Below are positions 1 to 7,291 of a stretch of 31,725 nt of DNA, piece after piece. The DNA comes from Euplotes aediculatus (taxonomy: Eukaryota; Ciliophora; Spirotrichea; Euplotida; Euplotidae), in NCBI GenBank assembly GCA_030463445.1, contig JAQGFW010031470.1, forward strand, positions 1-31,725, written 5' to 3'. Position 1 is the first letter of the stretch. Every line of letters starts with the position of its first letter. Under the pieces are notes generated by a model, which saw only the letters and a list, made by a program, of their open reading frames with translations, was not told the origin of the DNA and ran no database searches. A program made the position numbers and the translations under genes.

Positions 1-827
1 GTACAATTCCGAACAGCTTTTTAGGAGAAGTGATCAATGGAATTGAATCGATTGCTGCTTCCAAAGATTATCTGGTGATCATTACTCAAACCAATGAGTC
101 GCTGGAAAATGAAAAAAAAGCGCTGGATCATCTAACCATGCGGGCTATAGATGGCTTATTAATTTCCGTATCCACAGAAACACAAAATGTGGCGCATTTG
201 CAACCCTATCATGAACGGGGTTTACCGATTGTTTTTTTCGACCGGATTTGTGAAGGACTGCCCACACACCTGGTACAATCAGATAATGAAGGGGGTGCTT
301 ATGAACTGACCAAACACCTGCTAAATCAGGGCTACCGGCGCATCGCACATATTACAAGTCCCACTCATCTTGCGATGACCAGGGACAGGCTCACCGGTTA
401 CCGGCGGGCCTGCAGCGAAGCGGGAATTGAGGTGCAGCATGATTTACTGAAACATTGTGCACATGGTGGTGCCATCCATTCAGAAGTGGAAATGGCGCTT
501 GATGAGTTATTTGCGTTAAGCTTACCACCCGATGCCATCCTTGCTGCCAGTGACCGGATGACACAGACCAGTTTTCAATACCTGAGAGCAAAGCAAAAGA
601 GAATTCCGGAAGACGTTGCACTGGCTGGCTTCAGTAATTTCAGTGCGCCGGAATTATTTTCTCCTTCTTTAACGACCGTTGTACAGGATGCCTTTGAAAT
701 GGGTAAACAGGCGGCCATACTCCTGATTGAGCGGATTGAGAAAAAACATAAATCCTTTGTTCCTGAAAAAATTGTGCTGCCAGTAAAGTTGAATGCGAGG
801 GCATCCACTAATCCGATTAATTCCTAA
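1..827 (+). CDS. LacI-family transcriptional regulator, 5' truncated by window
   Basis: This is the effector-binding part of a LacI/GalR-family repressor. The reading frame is open to the window edge (first full codon at base 3, reading TIPNSFLGEVINGIES), so the GTG at base 30 is not the true start and the helix-turn-helix lies outside the window. Visible family marks are the IDGLLISVS segment, VVFFDR-like IVFFDRI, a conserved DNEGGAYELTKHLL stretch, PDAILAASDRM, VALAGFSNF, and the closing LTTVVQDAFEMGKQAAILL. It resembles the complete LacI protein at 29870-30901 over this whole region. Such proteins bind a sugar or related small molecule and control a nearby catabolic locus. The target is probably to the left, since the next gene is a methyltransferase. 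The family call is firm; the ligand is unknown. Confidence 0.93.
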   Translation, partial: TIPNSFLGEVINGIESIAASKDYLVIITQTNESLENEKKALDHLTMRAIDGLLISVSTETQNVAHLQPYHERGLPIVFFDRICEGLPTHLVQSDNEGGAYELTKHLLNQGYRRIAHITSPTHLAMTRDRLTGYRRACSEAGIEVQHDLLKHCAHGGAIHSEVEMALDELFALSLPPDAILAASDRMTQTSFQYLRAKQKRIPEDVALAGFSNFSAPELFSPSLTTVVQDAFEMGKQAAILLIERIEKKHKSFVPEKIVLPVKLNARASTNPINS

Positions 828-838
828 TCTTTCTGATA

Positions 839-1471
839 ATGCCCGATAATTATCCATCCGGCTCACAGCAACGGTTTGACTACCATTCCGGGAGTTTTGT
901 TTTGGAGATTCCAGATGAAACAGTGATCCGAAATACCTATCAGCAGGCAATAGCCGCAGGAGAAAATACTGCCTTTCCCTACTGGGCGCGGATCTGGCCC
1001 GCTGCATTGGGAATGGCCGATTACCTGGATAGAAATCCTGCATTGTTTACAAATAAAAAAGTAATTGAATTTGCAGCCGGACTCGGACTTCCTTCCCTGT
1101 TGGTGGCTGGCAGAGCAGCTACTGTATTAACTACTGATTATCTGCCACAGGCTATAGCATACATTGAGCGATCAATTGCTGCCAATGGTTTTTCCAACAT
1201 GCAGGCTGCTATTTACAACTGGCATACTGACCATCCTGAAAGAGAAGCAGAGCTCGTTTTGCTCAGTGATACTAACTATGATACAGCTGATCAGGAAGCA
1301 GTTGAAAAGCTGATCAGGCATTACCTGGATATCGGTGCTACGGTACTATTGACCACACCACATCGTCTTGCTGCCAGAGAATCGCTTCAGCGGCTGGAAT
1401 CGTATTGCAGGGATACCCATCAACAAACAGTAAAAGAAACAACGATTTCCATTTACCGGTATTCGAAATAG
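839..1471 (+). CDS. SAM-dependent methyltransferase, Methyltransf_16 / METTL20-like
   Basis: This 210-residue cytosolic protein has the layout of the Methyltransf_16 group, which includes protein-lysine methyltransferases. An N-terminal FPYWARIWPAALGMADYL segment is typical of the group. The SAM-binding motif I is VIEFAAGLGLPSL (about residues 75-87), and LSDTNYD supplies a DxxY-type post-II motif near residue 140. It starts 11 bases after the LacI stop, so it may be cotranscribed with that gene. It ends 3 bases before the stop of the convergent NIPSNAP gene. The ATG at 839 is the only early start that keeps the N-terminal segment. Methyl acceptor unknown: lysine on a partner protein such as ETF-beta or a ribosomal protein is plausible from the family, and small-molecule N-methylation cannot be excluded. 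Confidence 0.82.
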   Translation: MPDNYPSGSQQRFDYHSGSFVLEIPDETVIRNTYQQAIAAGENTAFPYWARIWPAALGMADYLDRNPALFTNKKVIEFAAGLGLPSLLVAGRAATVLTTDYLPQAIAYIERSIAANGFSNMQAAIYNWHTDHPEREAELVLLSDTNYDTADQEAVEKLIRHYLDIGATVLLTTPHRLAARESLQRLESYCRDTHQQTVKETTISIYRYSK

Positions 1472-1474
1472 TCG

Positions 1475-2251
1475 TTACCAGTCGCTGCAGTCGGCGGGTC
1501 TCAGCAAATGAATACCAGCTTTGGATACATTGTTTTTATATTGCTCCTGCGAAAGCATCGCCTTCCATTTCGGATGTGCGAAAAATTCCTTCCAATGTTG
1601 TTCCCTGGAAGCAAAATCGGAGAAACAGGTCAGGTAATAAAAATTCGGCATCCTGCTACCGGTTATAACGGCACCATAAAAAGCGGCATTGAAATTTAAT
1701 TCTTTAAAGAGTTCTATTTCACCTCCTTCGTTAAACATATGCACTTTGCTTTTATAGCGATCCTCTGTGGCTGATTCATAATTCCGCAATTCATAAATCC
1801 GATGGTTGCGATGGGTGGAAAAAACCGGCGTCTGAAGTGGCGGTGCCATTTTGAACGATTTCATCCAAACTGTTTCAAGCCGGAGAAAAGGTGGTTTATC
1901 GTAAGGCGCATTAATGAAAAAACCTGCGGCCTGCTGGTAAACAGCATCTTTATCCAGGCGGTTTCCAAGATCAGCAGCAGCCTGAATGGAAGAAAGTGGC
2001 AGCAGGATATAAATGGCATGCGGACTCACCGTATCAACTGCAGCGGGCTCTAGTACTCCAATATTTTTGATACCTGCGCGATGAAGAGCAGGTACCAGGG
2101 CATCTGCTGCATATCGCAGAATAGACGTCTTTTGTATGTCCGATTCAAACCGGTAAATTCTTAGCTCATACCACTCCGGTTTATGTTTCGGTTGTGCATA
2201 ACTGTTTAGAGCCAGAAAACTGAAAATAGCAAAAGCAAGAAAGCGTACCAT
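1475..2251 (-). CDS. Secreted protein with two NIPSNAP domains
   Basis: The first 19 residues form a signal peptide (hydrophobic run ending NSYAQ), so the 258-residue product is probably periplasmic or exported. Two NIPSNAP-type ferredoxin-like domains follow. The first opens with YELRIYRF near residue 28 and the second with YELRNYES near residue 152, each being the family's hallmark first strand. The second contains the usual FYYLTCFSDFASREQHWKEFF segment with aromatic and helix residues. NIPSNAP domains are dimeric alpha-beta barrels with no agreed enzymatic role. The gene begins 11 bases after the stop of the SASA esterase on the same strand, so the two are very likely cotranscribed. That context hints at a role in handling a carbohydrate-derived compound, but this is inference. 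Confidence 0.88.
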   Translation of the reverse strand: MVRFLAFAIFSFLALNSYAQPKHKPEWYELRIYRFESDIQKTSILRYAADALVPALHRAGIKNIGVLEPAAVDTVSPHAIYILLPLSSIQAAADLGNRLDKDAVYQQAAGFFINAPYDKPPFLRLETVWMKSFKMAPPLQTPVFSTHRNHRIYELRNYESATEDRYKSKVHMFNEGGEIELFKELNFNAAFYGAVITGSRMPNFYYLTCFSDFASREQHWKEFFAHPKWKAMLSQEQYKNNVSKAGIHLLRPADCSDW

Positions 2252-2262
2252 GATGGATAATA

Positions 2263-3681
2263 TTATTGCTCAGGAATTTGTTCAACCGGCAGGTGATCGG
2301 TGCGGAAAGGAGCCAGCGGCAATCCTGCCATCGATTCCATATTACCGATGCTGGTGTTACCGAAGCCATAGCGCACATACATCGGATTCTTAATATCGGG
2401 ATGCCAGAGCACCACTGTATTTTTTTCAATTTTCACTTTCGGAACCAGCCAGTTGCTGCCATTTATATCCGAAATCAGCCAGCCTTCCGGCTGATTGGTT
2501 TTTGCACGGAGGCCTTTTTCAGCATAATTGAATTTCAACATGATTTTTCCCTTCTCAACAGTGGAGGAACTATACTCCGGACTTCTGTAGTCTGCAATTG
2601 GTAATTTGTAAGTAGCTGCCAGTGCATAGTTAGCAAGCCGGGTTCCTACCGGATTTTTCCTGGAAGGATGAATATCCGTAACCGTATCCACCAGGTCTGT
2701 TATGACCACCATTCCTGTATTTGGGTGACTGGCCGCAGCAGCCTGCGCTTCCCGCAACAGCGCTCCTATACCAGTAGTTCCGTATTTGAAAGGGGCAATC
2801 TGAACATAATAAAAGGGAAGGTCTTTTTTCCAGGCGGCTCTCCAGCTATCGATCATACCGGTAAACAATTGCCGGTATCCCGCATGGGTTCCTGTATTAC
2901 TTTCTCCCTGGTACCAGATAACTCCGGCAATGCCATAGTGGGTAATTGGGGCAATCATACCGTTGAAAGCCTGTGCCGGGGCGGTAGGCCACCAGGCAAC
3001 TTTTTTCTGTTGCGCAGCCATTGCTTTCAGTTGCGGATCTGCCTGTATCACTGATTCGGGTGTCCAGGCTTCAGCAGGAGTTCCACCCCAACTGACATTG
3101 ATCAGACCAATGGGAACATTCAGCTTTTCATACAGGTGTTTGCCGAAAAAATAACCCACTGCACTGAAGGATTTCAGTTGGTTGGAATCTGCTTTTGCCC
3201 AGGATGCTTTTAGATCTTCCTGTGGGTAATCCGCCCCGGTTTTATCGACATGGAAAAAACGAATAGATGAATTGGCGGCTTTTGGAAATTCGGTGGCAAT
3301 ATCTTTTACTCCGTTGTAAAAACTCCATTCCATATTGGACTGACCGGAGCAAACCCATACTTCGCCAATCAGTACATCTTCCAATACGATCGTGTTTCGG
3401 CTGGTGATGGAGATGGAATAGGGACCGCCGGCTGCGGGTGTTTTTATTTTTACCGTCCAGCGTGCCAGGTCGGAGGCGGTGGTTTCATATTGTTTTTTAT
3501 CCCAGCTGGTGGTCAGCGTAACTTTTTCCGAGGGGCCCGCCCATCCCCAGATGGATACGGAATCTTTTTGTTGTAACACCATCCCCGACTGGAGGATAGC
3601 AGGCAATCGTAGTTGCGCAAATACAGTACTGCCGAAAAATAAGAGCAGTACAGGCAGGCATCGCTGAAGGAAATTTTTCAT
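2263..3681 (-). CDS. Secreted SGNH/SASA-type carbohydrate esterase (sialate O-acetylesterase family)
   Basis: The product is an exported esterase of the SASA (sialate 9-O-acetylesterase) family, which removes acetyl groups from sugars. I take the ATG at 3681: it is preceded by TTTAGGAAA and gives a clean signal peptide (MKNFLQRCLPVLLLFFGSTVFAQ), length 472. A longer in-frame start at 3717 would run through a terminator-like hairpin. The nucleophile motif GQSNM is at residues 113-117 (Ser115). The oxyanion block GVIWYQGESNTG lies mid-protein, and DIHPSRKNP carries the catalytic Asp/His. A beta-sandwich-like region (residues 24-100) precedes the catalytic domain. In plant- or glycan-degrading Bacteroidota this family also acts on acetylated xylan or pectin, so the real substrate may not be sialic acid. 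Confidence 0.92.
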   Translation of the reverse strand: MKNFLQRCLPVLLLFFGSTVFAQLRLPAILQSGMVLQQKDSVSIWGWAGPSEKVTLTTSWDKKQYETTASDLARWTVKIKTPAAGGPYSISITSRNTIVLEDVLIGEVWVCSGQSNMEWSFYNGVKDIATEFPKAANSSIRFFHVDKTGADYPQEDLKASWAKADSNQLKSFSAVGYFFGKHLYEKLNVPIGLINVSWGGTPAEAWTPESVIQADPQLKAMAAQQKKVAWWPTAPAQAFNGMIAPITHYGIAGVIWYQGESNTGTHAGYRQLFTGMIDSWRAAWKKDLPFYYVQIAPFKYGTTGIGALLREAQAAAASHPNTGMVVITDLVDTVTDIHPSRKNPVGTRLANYALAATYKLPIADYRSPEYSSSTVEKGKIMLKFNYAEKGLRAKTNQPEGWLISDINGSNWLVPKVKIEKNTVVLWHPDIKNPMYVRYGFGNTSIGNMESMAGLPLAPFRTDHLPVEQIPEQ

Positions 3682-3694
3682 TTTCCTAAAATAC

Positions 3695-3723
3695 AAAAAG
3701 GGGCCCGGAAGCCCCAAAAAAAA
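3695..3723 (-). terminator. Rho-independent terminator-like hairpin between unknown secreted gene and esterase gene
   Basis: The stem is GGGGC/GCCCC (3700-3704 with 3711-3715) around a six-base CCGGAA loop. On the minus strand it is followed by five T residues, and on the other side it carries a run of T as well, so it could stop transcripts from either direction. It lies about 60 bases after the stop of the upstream minus-strand gene and 14-18 bases before the chosen esterase ATG. It most simply ends the upstream transcript; because it also falls in the possible esterase leader, attenuation is an alternative. Confidence 0.6.
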
Positions 3724-3726
3724 TAA

Positions 3727-3756
3727 GCGTTAACCCAACACTTGTCAGATTAACGC
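3727..3756. repeat. Inverted repeat GCGTTAA / TTAACGC
   Basis: Perfect 7-base arms at 3727-3733 and 3750-3756 are separated by 16 bases, in the spacer before the hairpin at 3700-3715. It may be a protein-binding site or part of RNA structure. At this length chance occurrence is possible. Confidence 0.35.
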
Positions 3757-3771
3757 CCGTTCTCTCAAAAT

Positions 3772-3779
3772 CAAACTTA
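3772..3779 (-). promoter_or_regulatory. Possible -7 box (TAAGTTTG) for the esterase/NIPSNAP pair
   Basis: On the minus strand this reads TAAGTTTG, a perfect match to the Bacteroidota TAnnTTTG -7 element. It overlaps the stop codon of the upstream gene. No good -33 TTTG element is seen 19-21 bases upstream, so this is a weak candidate. If used, the leader to the esterase ATG at 3681 would be about 85 bases and would contain both the inverted repeat and the hairpin. Confidence 0.3.
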
Positions 3780-4196
3780 TAATTTAGAAACAACTACATC
3801 TTCTACTACCGTATGGTTACGGTTGATCTGGAATACTTCGGTTTGAATTTTTCCATCAACAGAAATGGCCACTTTCAACTGAATGGGTTCCATACTGTAG
3901 TTATCGATTTGAAACTTACGTGCGATTTTCTTGTCAGAGCTGGTTGCACTGTAGAGTACATATCCGTCAAGATCTCTGAGTGAAACGGTAATTTCTTTTC
4001 CTTCTGCGTTATCCAGGCTGATCTCAACAACCGGAGAATGGTTATTGCTGCCGACATACTTAACTTCTACCGGTACACGGTTTTTAGAGGCTCTTTTCTC
4101 GGTGTTTGCCAGGGCGGGATTAACTGATACCGCCAGGAGGGCAGCGATTGCAAGACTTGCAAGAACTGATTTCAGATTCATACCTGTGTTTTTCAT
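3777..4196 (-). CDS. Small secreted protein of unknown function
   Basis: This is a 139-residue protein with a clear signal peptide (hydrophobic run SVLASLAIAALLAVSVNPALA; cleavage probably after ALA, near residue 30). The mature part of about 108 residues is beta-rich by pattern (alternating VEVKYV, VVEISL, EITVSL, PIQLKVAISV) and polar, with no cysteine and no recognised enzyme motif. It looks like a single beta-sandwich domain secreted to the periplasm or beyond. Either ATG (4196 or 4181) could start it; neither has a strong ribosome site, which is normal in this phylum. It stands as a single gene with its own promoter candidate at 4349-4380 and a terminator-like hairpin downstream. I do not recognise the family. 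Confidence 0.82.
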   Translation of the reverse strand: MKNTGMNLKSVLASLAIAALLAVSVNPALANTEKRASKNRVPVEVKYVGSNNHSPVVEISLDNAEGKEITVSLRDLDGYVLYSATSSDKKIARKFQIDNYSMEPIQLKVAISVDGKIQTEVFQINRNHTVVEDVVVSKL

Positions 4197-4348
4197 TGTA
4201 ATACTTTTAGTGGTTAAATAATTTAAAAGTTCGTTGCGGCAGCAATCGGAGATGGAAGCAAGGTTGACTATGGAGAAGGCAATCGGAAGGAATTGGCGGC
4301 AGAAAACCGCTTACTCATTTGCAGTAGTGTATCGCTGCATTTGTGATA

Positions 4349-4380
4349 CAAACATAAGCCTGCATTTTTGGTGGTGCAAG
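4349..4380 (-). promoter_or_regulatory. Bacteroidota-type promoter for the small secreted protein
   Basis: On the minus strand CTTG (4377-4380) is followed after 20 bases by TATGTTTG (4349-4356), matching the TTTG / N19-21 / TAnnTTTG promoter of this phylum with one mismatch in the -33 box. Transcription would start near 4343, leaving a leader of about 145 bases before the ATG at 4196. The rest of the 285-base spacer 4197-4481 holds no supported gene. Confidence 0.55.
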
Positions 4381-4481
4381 CCAAGTTTTTGCGTTTTTAC
4401 TTATTCTAAAACTATTAATGAATTATTAAAACCCGCTACTGTAAAGGATTACATGGATTTTTTAAGATGATGTCCAACCAT

Positions 4482-6137
4482 TTATCGGACCTCAAAAAAA
4501 TGTGTCCACTCCACTTGCTGACCAGATTTATCAATACCCCGGATCAGTATTTTATAGGAACCGGCCTGGTCAGCTGTTGAAAATTTAAACGGTATCCGGG
4601 AATTTATTATTCTGCTTTCCAAATATGGATCCCAATAAAGCAGCGAGCGGCGATCGGGAACCTGCCTGAGATGCTGAGGGGCGGCTGAATCTATCGTTTT
4701 ATGCAAATCCTGAATACCAGGAAAAGGTATAATCAGGGCATCTTTCCCAAGTATGTCGGCATTTGCTTTTCCTTTATATGTTTTACAAACCAGCACACCT
4801 TCCCTTACCAGATTTCCTACTAACAGTTTCTGTGTATAGATATCGATGCTTGCCAATTCCCGGGGGTCCATTTCCATTAGCTGATTGGCATTCCAAACAG
4901 GAATACCATCCAGTAAAAGCAGCGGTTCTGTTTCAAAAAAACCAGGTATCCATTTATTCCGCACCCGCACCTGGAAACTACTATCTGACTTTCGGACACG
5001 TACTTCACTGATGTATTCACGAAAAATCTCCTGCATGGTGCCAAAGCGGGTGAATTGATCAAGCCGGTACGATTTATCAGGCCTGCCCAGGGGAAAACTA
5101 TCCAGTCCGTTTAAACTATTATTTCTTTTTTCTTTTCTGAAAGCCTGCTCCAGTTGCAATTGAACAAATCGTTGTCTGAATAATTCCAGTTGCGACTTTG
5201 GCAATGCAGGAAATGCCTGCTCCCGTATCTTTTCTACCGGAGAAAACAACGGAAATAATTCAATGGACGAGAGATGCCTGTCTTGTAGTGAATATACCGG
5301 TTGCACTACCAATTCTCCTGATGCAAGCGATAATCCTGGATTAAACCAGCAAATCCCTTCACGATTTGATTTGGCCACACTGATTACAAAATTGCTTCCA
5401 GGCTGTACAAGGGTAAGCAACTGGTTCTCCAGGGGTGTTCCTGTTTTGGCATCCGAAATACGCGCTTTTAACAGGGGCCCTTCCAATTCAGGCAGATGCA
5501 TTAATTGCCCAGAATGGATGGGTGCCTGCATAGAACTCCCCTGAATGCCGGATAGAACAGGTTCTGCTGCCGGAAGCACAGAGATTGTAAGTGCCGCAAA
5601 GACTGTTCCTTCAGGTACCTGCAATGATCCCGTTACCAGAGCTCTTTTCGAATAGCTTGCTGCATCGAGTTGCACAGCAGCAGAAGCCGTTGAGCTGACT
5701 GCTTCTCCATTCCATCTCCCGGATGCTTCTTTGAAAACCGCTGTATCATAAGGATTAAGCACAAACACCGACTGCTGAAAAAAACCTGCCTCTCCCCAAT
5801 TCTTCATCCAGGAAGAATAGATTCTCAAGGTAAATACACCCGAAGGCATCAGATCCGGCAGTTTAAGTTCCCCGGCACCTCTACCCTGCTGCAACTGTAC
5901 AATCGTTTGAAGTACAGGTGTTTTATCCGGATCAATCAATTCAACCTGTACCACCCTGCTTTTTGCTGCCGTTCCTGTTGCTGCTTCCTGCGCGAGCACA
6001 CTGAAAAACAGTGATTCCCCGGACAAATAAAACGATCTGTCTGTTTGTGCGAAAATTCTTTCCGGATAAAGCTCCTGCGCACCTGATTCAAAGCAGGTGG
6101 CAGTCAGTAGCAACAGGTATACAATTCGGGTCCACAT
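4482..6137 (-). CDS. MG2-domain secreted protein with TonB-plug-like segment
   Basis: I choose the ATG at 6137, which gives a direct signal peptide (MWTRIVYLLLLTATCFESGAQ) and starts 5 bases after the DUF4249 stop; a longer start at 6188 would overlap that gene. The product has 551 residues. An N-terminal macroglobulin-like MG2 strand set (about residues 30-125, with QTDRSFYLSGESLFFSV) is followed by further beta-sandwich regions. A segment at about 365-455 looks like a TonB receptor plug: LLLLDGIPV, a conserved aspartate-rich helix, then VREGVLVCKTYKG. It has no beta-barrel. The C-terminus carries LLYWDP and a closing beta domain, both usual in this Bacteroidota family. It is the last gene of a four-gene unit with the TonB receptor and DUF4249 protein. 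It is probably exported and works with that receptor; its biochemical role is not known. Confidence 0.82.
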   Translation of the reverse strand: MWTRIVYLLLLTATCFESGAQELYPERIFAQTDRSFYLSGESLFFSVLAQEAATGTAAKSRVVQVELIDPDKTPVLQTIVQLQQGRGAGELKLPDLMPSGVFTLRIYSSWMKNWGEAGFFQQSVFVLNPYDTAVFKEASGRWNGEAVSSTASAAVQLDAASYSKRALVTGSLQVPEGTVFAALTISVLPAAEPVLSGIQGSSMQAPIHSGQLMHLPELEGPLLKARISDAKTGTPLENQLLTLVQPGSNFVISVAKSNREGICWFNPGLSLASGELVVQPVYSLQDRHLSSIELFPLFSPVEKIREQAFPALPKSQLELFRQRFVQLQLEQAFRKEKRNNSLNGLDSFPLGRPDKSYRLDQFTRFGTMQEIFREYISEVRVRKSDSSFQVRVRNKWIPGFFETEPLLLLDGIPVWNANQLMEMDPRELASIDIYTQKLLVGNLVREGVLVCKTYKGKANADILGKDALIIPFPGIQDLHKTIDSAAPQHLRQVPDRRSLLYWDPYLESRIINSRIPFKFSTADQAGSYKILIRGIDKSGQQVEWTHFFEVR

Positions 6138-6142
6138 AATTT

Positions 6143-7291
6143 TTACCAGAATGATGGTTTCTGATTGGTGCCTCCTGATAAGCGACAATCAAGACAAACT
6201 TTTTTGCTTAGTACTAATCCGGGTGGCTGTCCGCTTGAAAAATACCAGAACCAATAATCCGGATCGGGATAATCATAAATACTGTAGTCAGTAGGATTGG
6301 ATGGAAGATTGATTACCTGGCAATCATACCCGGTAGTAATCAACGGCCAGTTATTCAGCTCCTGCTTATCAATAAAAATTCTTTTTTCAGAGGTTTGACC
6401 CACTGCGATATAACCGATCACCGGCTCATCCGGATCCGAATCGGAAACAATATTGCCGGTCAGTTGTGACGGCAACGGATCAAATATTCCACCGAGTTCT
6501 TCAGAATTCTGTTTCATGAGGCGATAATACCGATAGGCCTCCGGACTAATCGCATACTGGGTTACCAACATACTGTACCGAATGGACAGCCGCCTGTCGG
6601 GTTTAGGAATTGTATGAATCAGCGCCTTTGAAACAACAGCAGTGGAAAGCTGTTGCGCATTGCCAATTAAAAGCTCTTTTGACAGATCTGTAATCCAACA
6701 GGAGGAAGTTTGATTGCTTGCATCTGCTTCTACAATCCGTCCATTCACCACTGTCCAGAAAGAAGGAGTTTGAGCTGCTGTCTGGTAGGTTTCTTCAAAT
6801 TCCCACCGGTAGTATTGTTGCTGATTGGCTGGATCACTGGTGTACAGGAAGATGGCCAGATCGGGTTGTTCTTCCCAGGTGATACTATCAATAGGAGGAG
6901 CTATCCGTACCGGTTCAAATGCAGAGCGATAGGATCGATTATCCGGAGTCCGGATGAGCAGCCGGTAACTGTTGGAAGCCGGCAGTTGCAAAGGCAAACT
7001 TCTGTATGTTCCTGAATCATTTACTCCCTGCAAATAATATATGGATCCATCCGTTCCCTCGATCCGCAGGTCTGCATTATTCACCGGATAAAGCCGGGTA
7101 GTATCATTCAGATTTTTTGAATACGACAAGGTAAAACGGGATACACCTCCGGGAGAAGCATTAATCAGTCCATCCACCACAAGAAATTGATTGAGCTGCT
7201 CCTGAACGGGTGCTATATATGGCTTCCTGCAGGCAAACAGTACCAGCACGCATAGTAAAATCCAATTATATTCCTTTCCAGCACGCATCAT
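6143..7291 (-). CDS. DUF4249 family outer-membrane-associated lipoprotein
   Basis: A lipoprotein of 382 residues. The signal peptide ends in the lipobox LFAC with Cys21. Typical DUF4249 features are the opening LVVDGLINASPGGVSRFTLSYSKN, a beta-rich first half (residues 30-130), the repeated YRYYRLMKQNSEELGGIFDPLPSQLTGNI block, and a C-terminal tail with paired cysteines (KKVCLDCRL). The start ATG at 7291 shares one base with the TGA of the TonB receptor gene (TGATG), which implies translational coupling; a TTG one codon earlier is less likely. DUF4249 proteins are regularly encoded next to this kind of TonB receptor and are presumed surface partners, by analogy with SusD, although they are not homologous to it. 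Their ligand is unknown. Confidence 0.88.
   Translation of the reverse strand: MMRAGKEYNWILLCVLVLFACRKPYIAPVQEQLNQFLVVDGLINASPGGVSRFTLSYSKNLNDTTRLYPVNNADLRIEGTDGSIYYLQGVNDSGTYRSLPLQLPASNSYRLLIRTPDNRSYRSAFEPVRIAPPIDSITWEEQPDLAIFLYTSDPANQQQYYRWEFEETYQTAAQTPSFWTVVNGRIVEADASNQTSSCWITDLSKELLIGNAQQLSTAVVSKALIHTIPKPDRRLSIRYSMLVTQYAISPEAYRYYRLMKQNSEELGGIFDPLPSQLTGNIVSDSDPDEPVIGYIAVGQTSEKRIFIDKQELNNWPLITTGYDCQVINLPSNPTDYSIYDYPDPDYWFWYFSSGQPPGLVLSKKVCLDCRLSGGTNQKPSFW

Noticed and set aside
4234-4470. 78-codon plus-strand open frame in the spacer after the small secreted gene
   Set aside because: Its composition is Cys/Trp-rich and unlike the neighbouring proteins, it has no family resemblance, and it covers the promoter candidate of the minus-strand gene. 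It is most likely chance.
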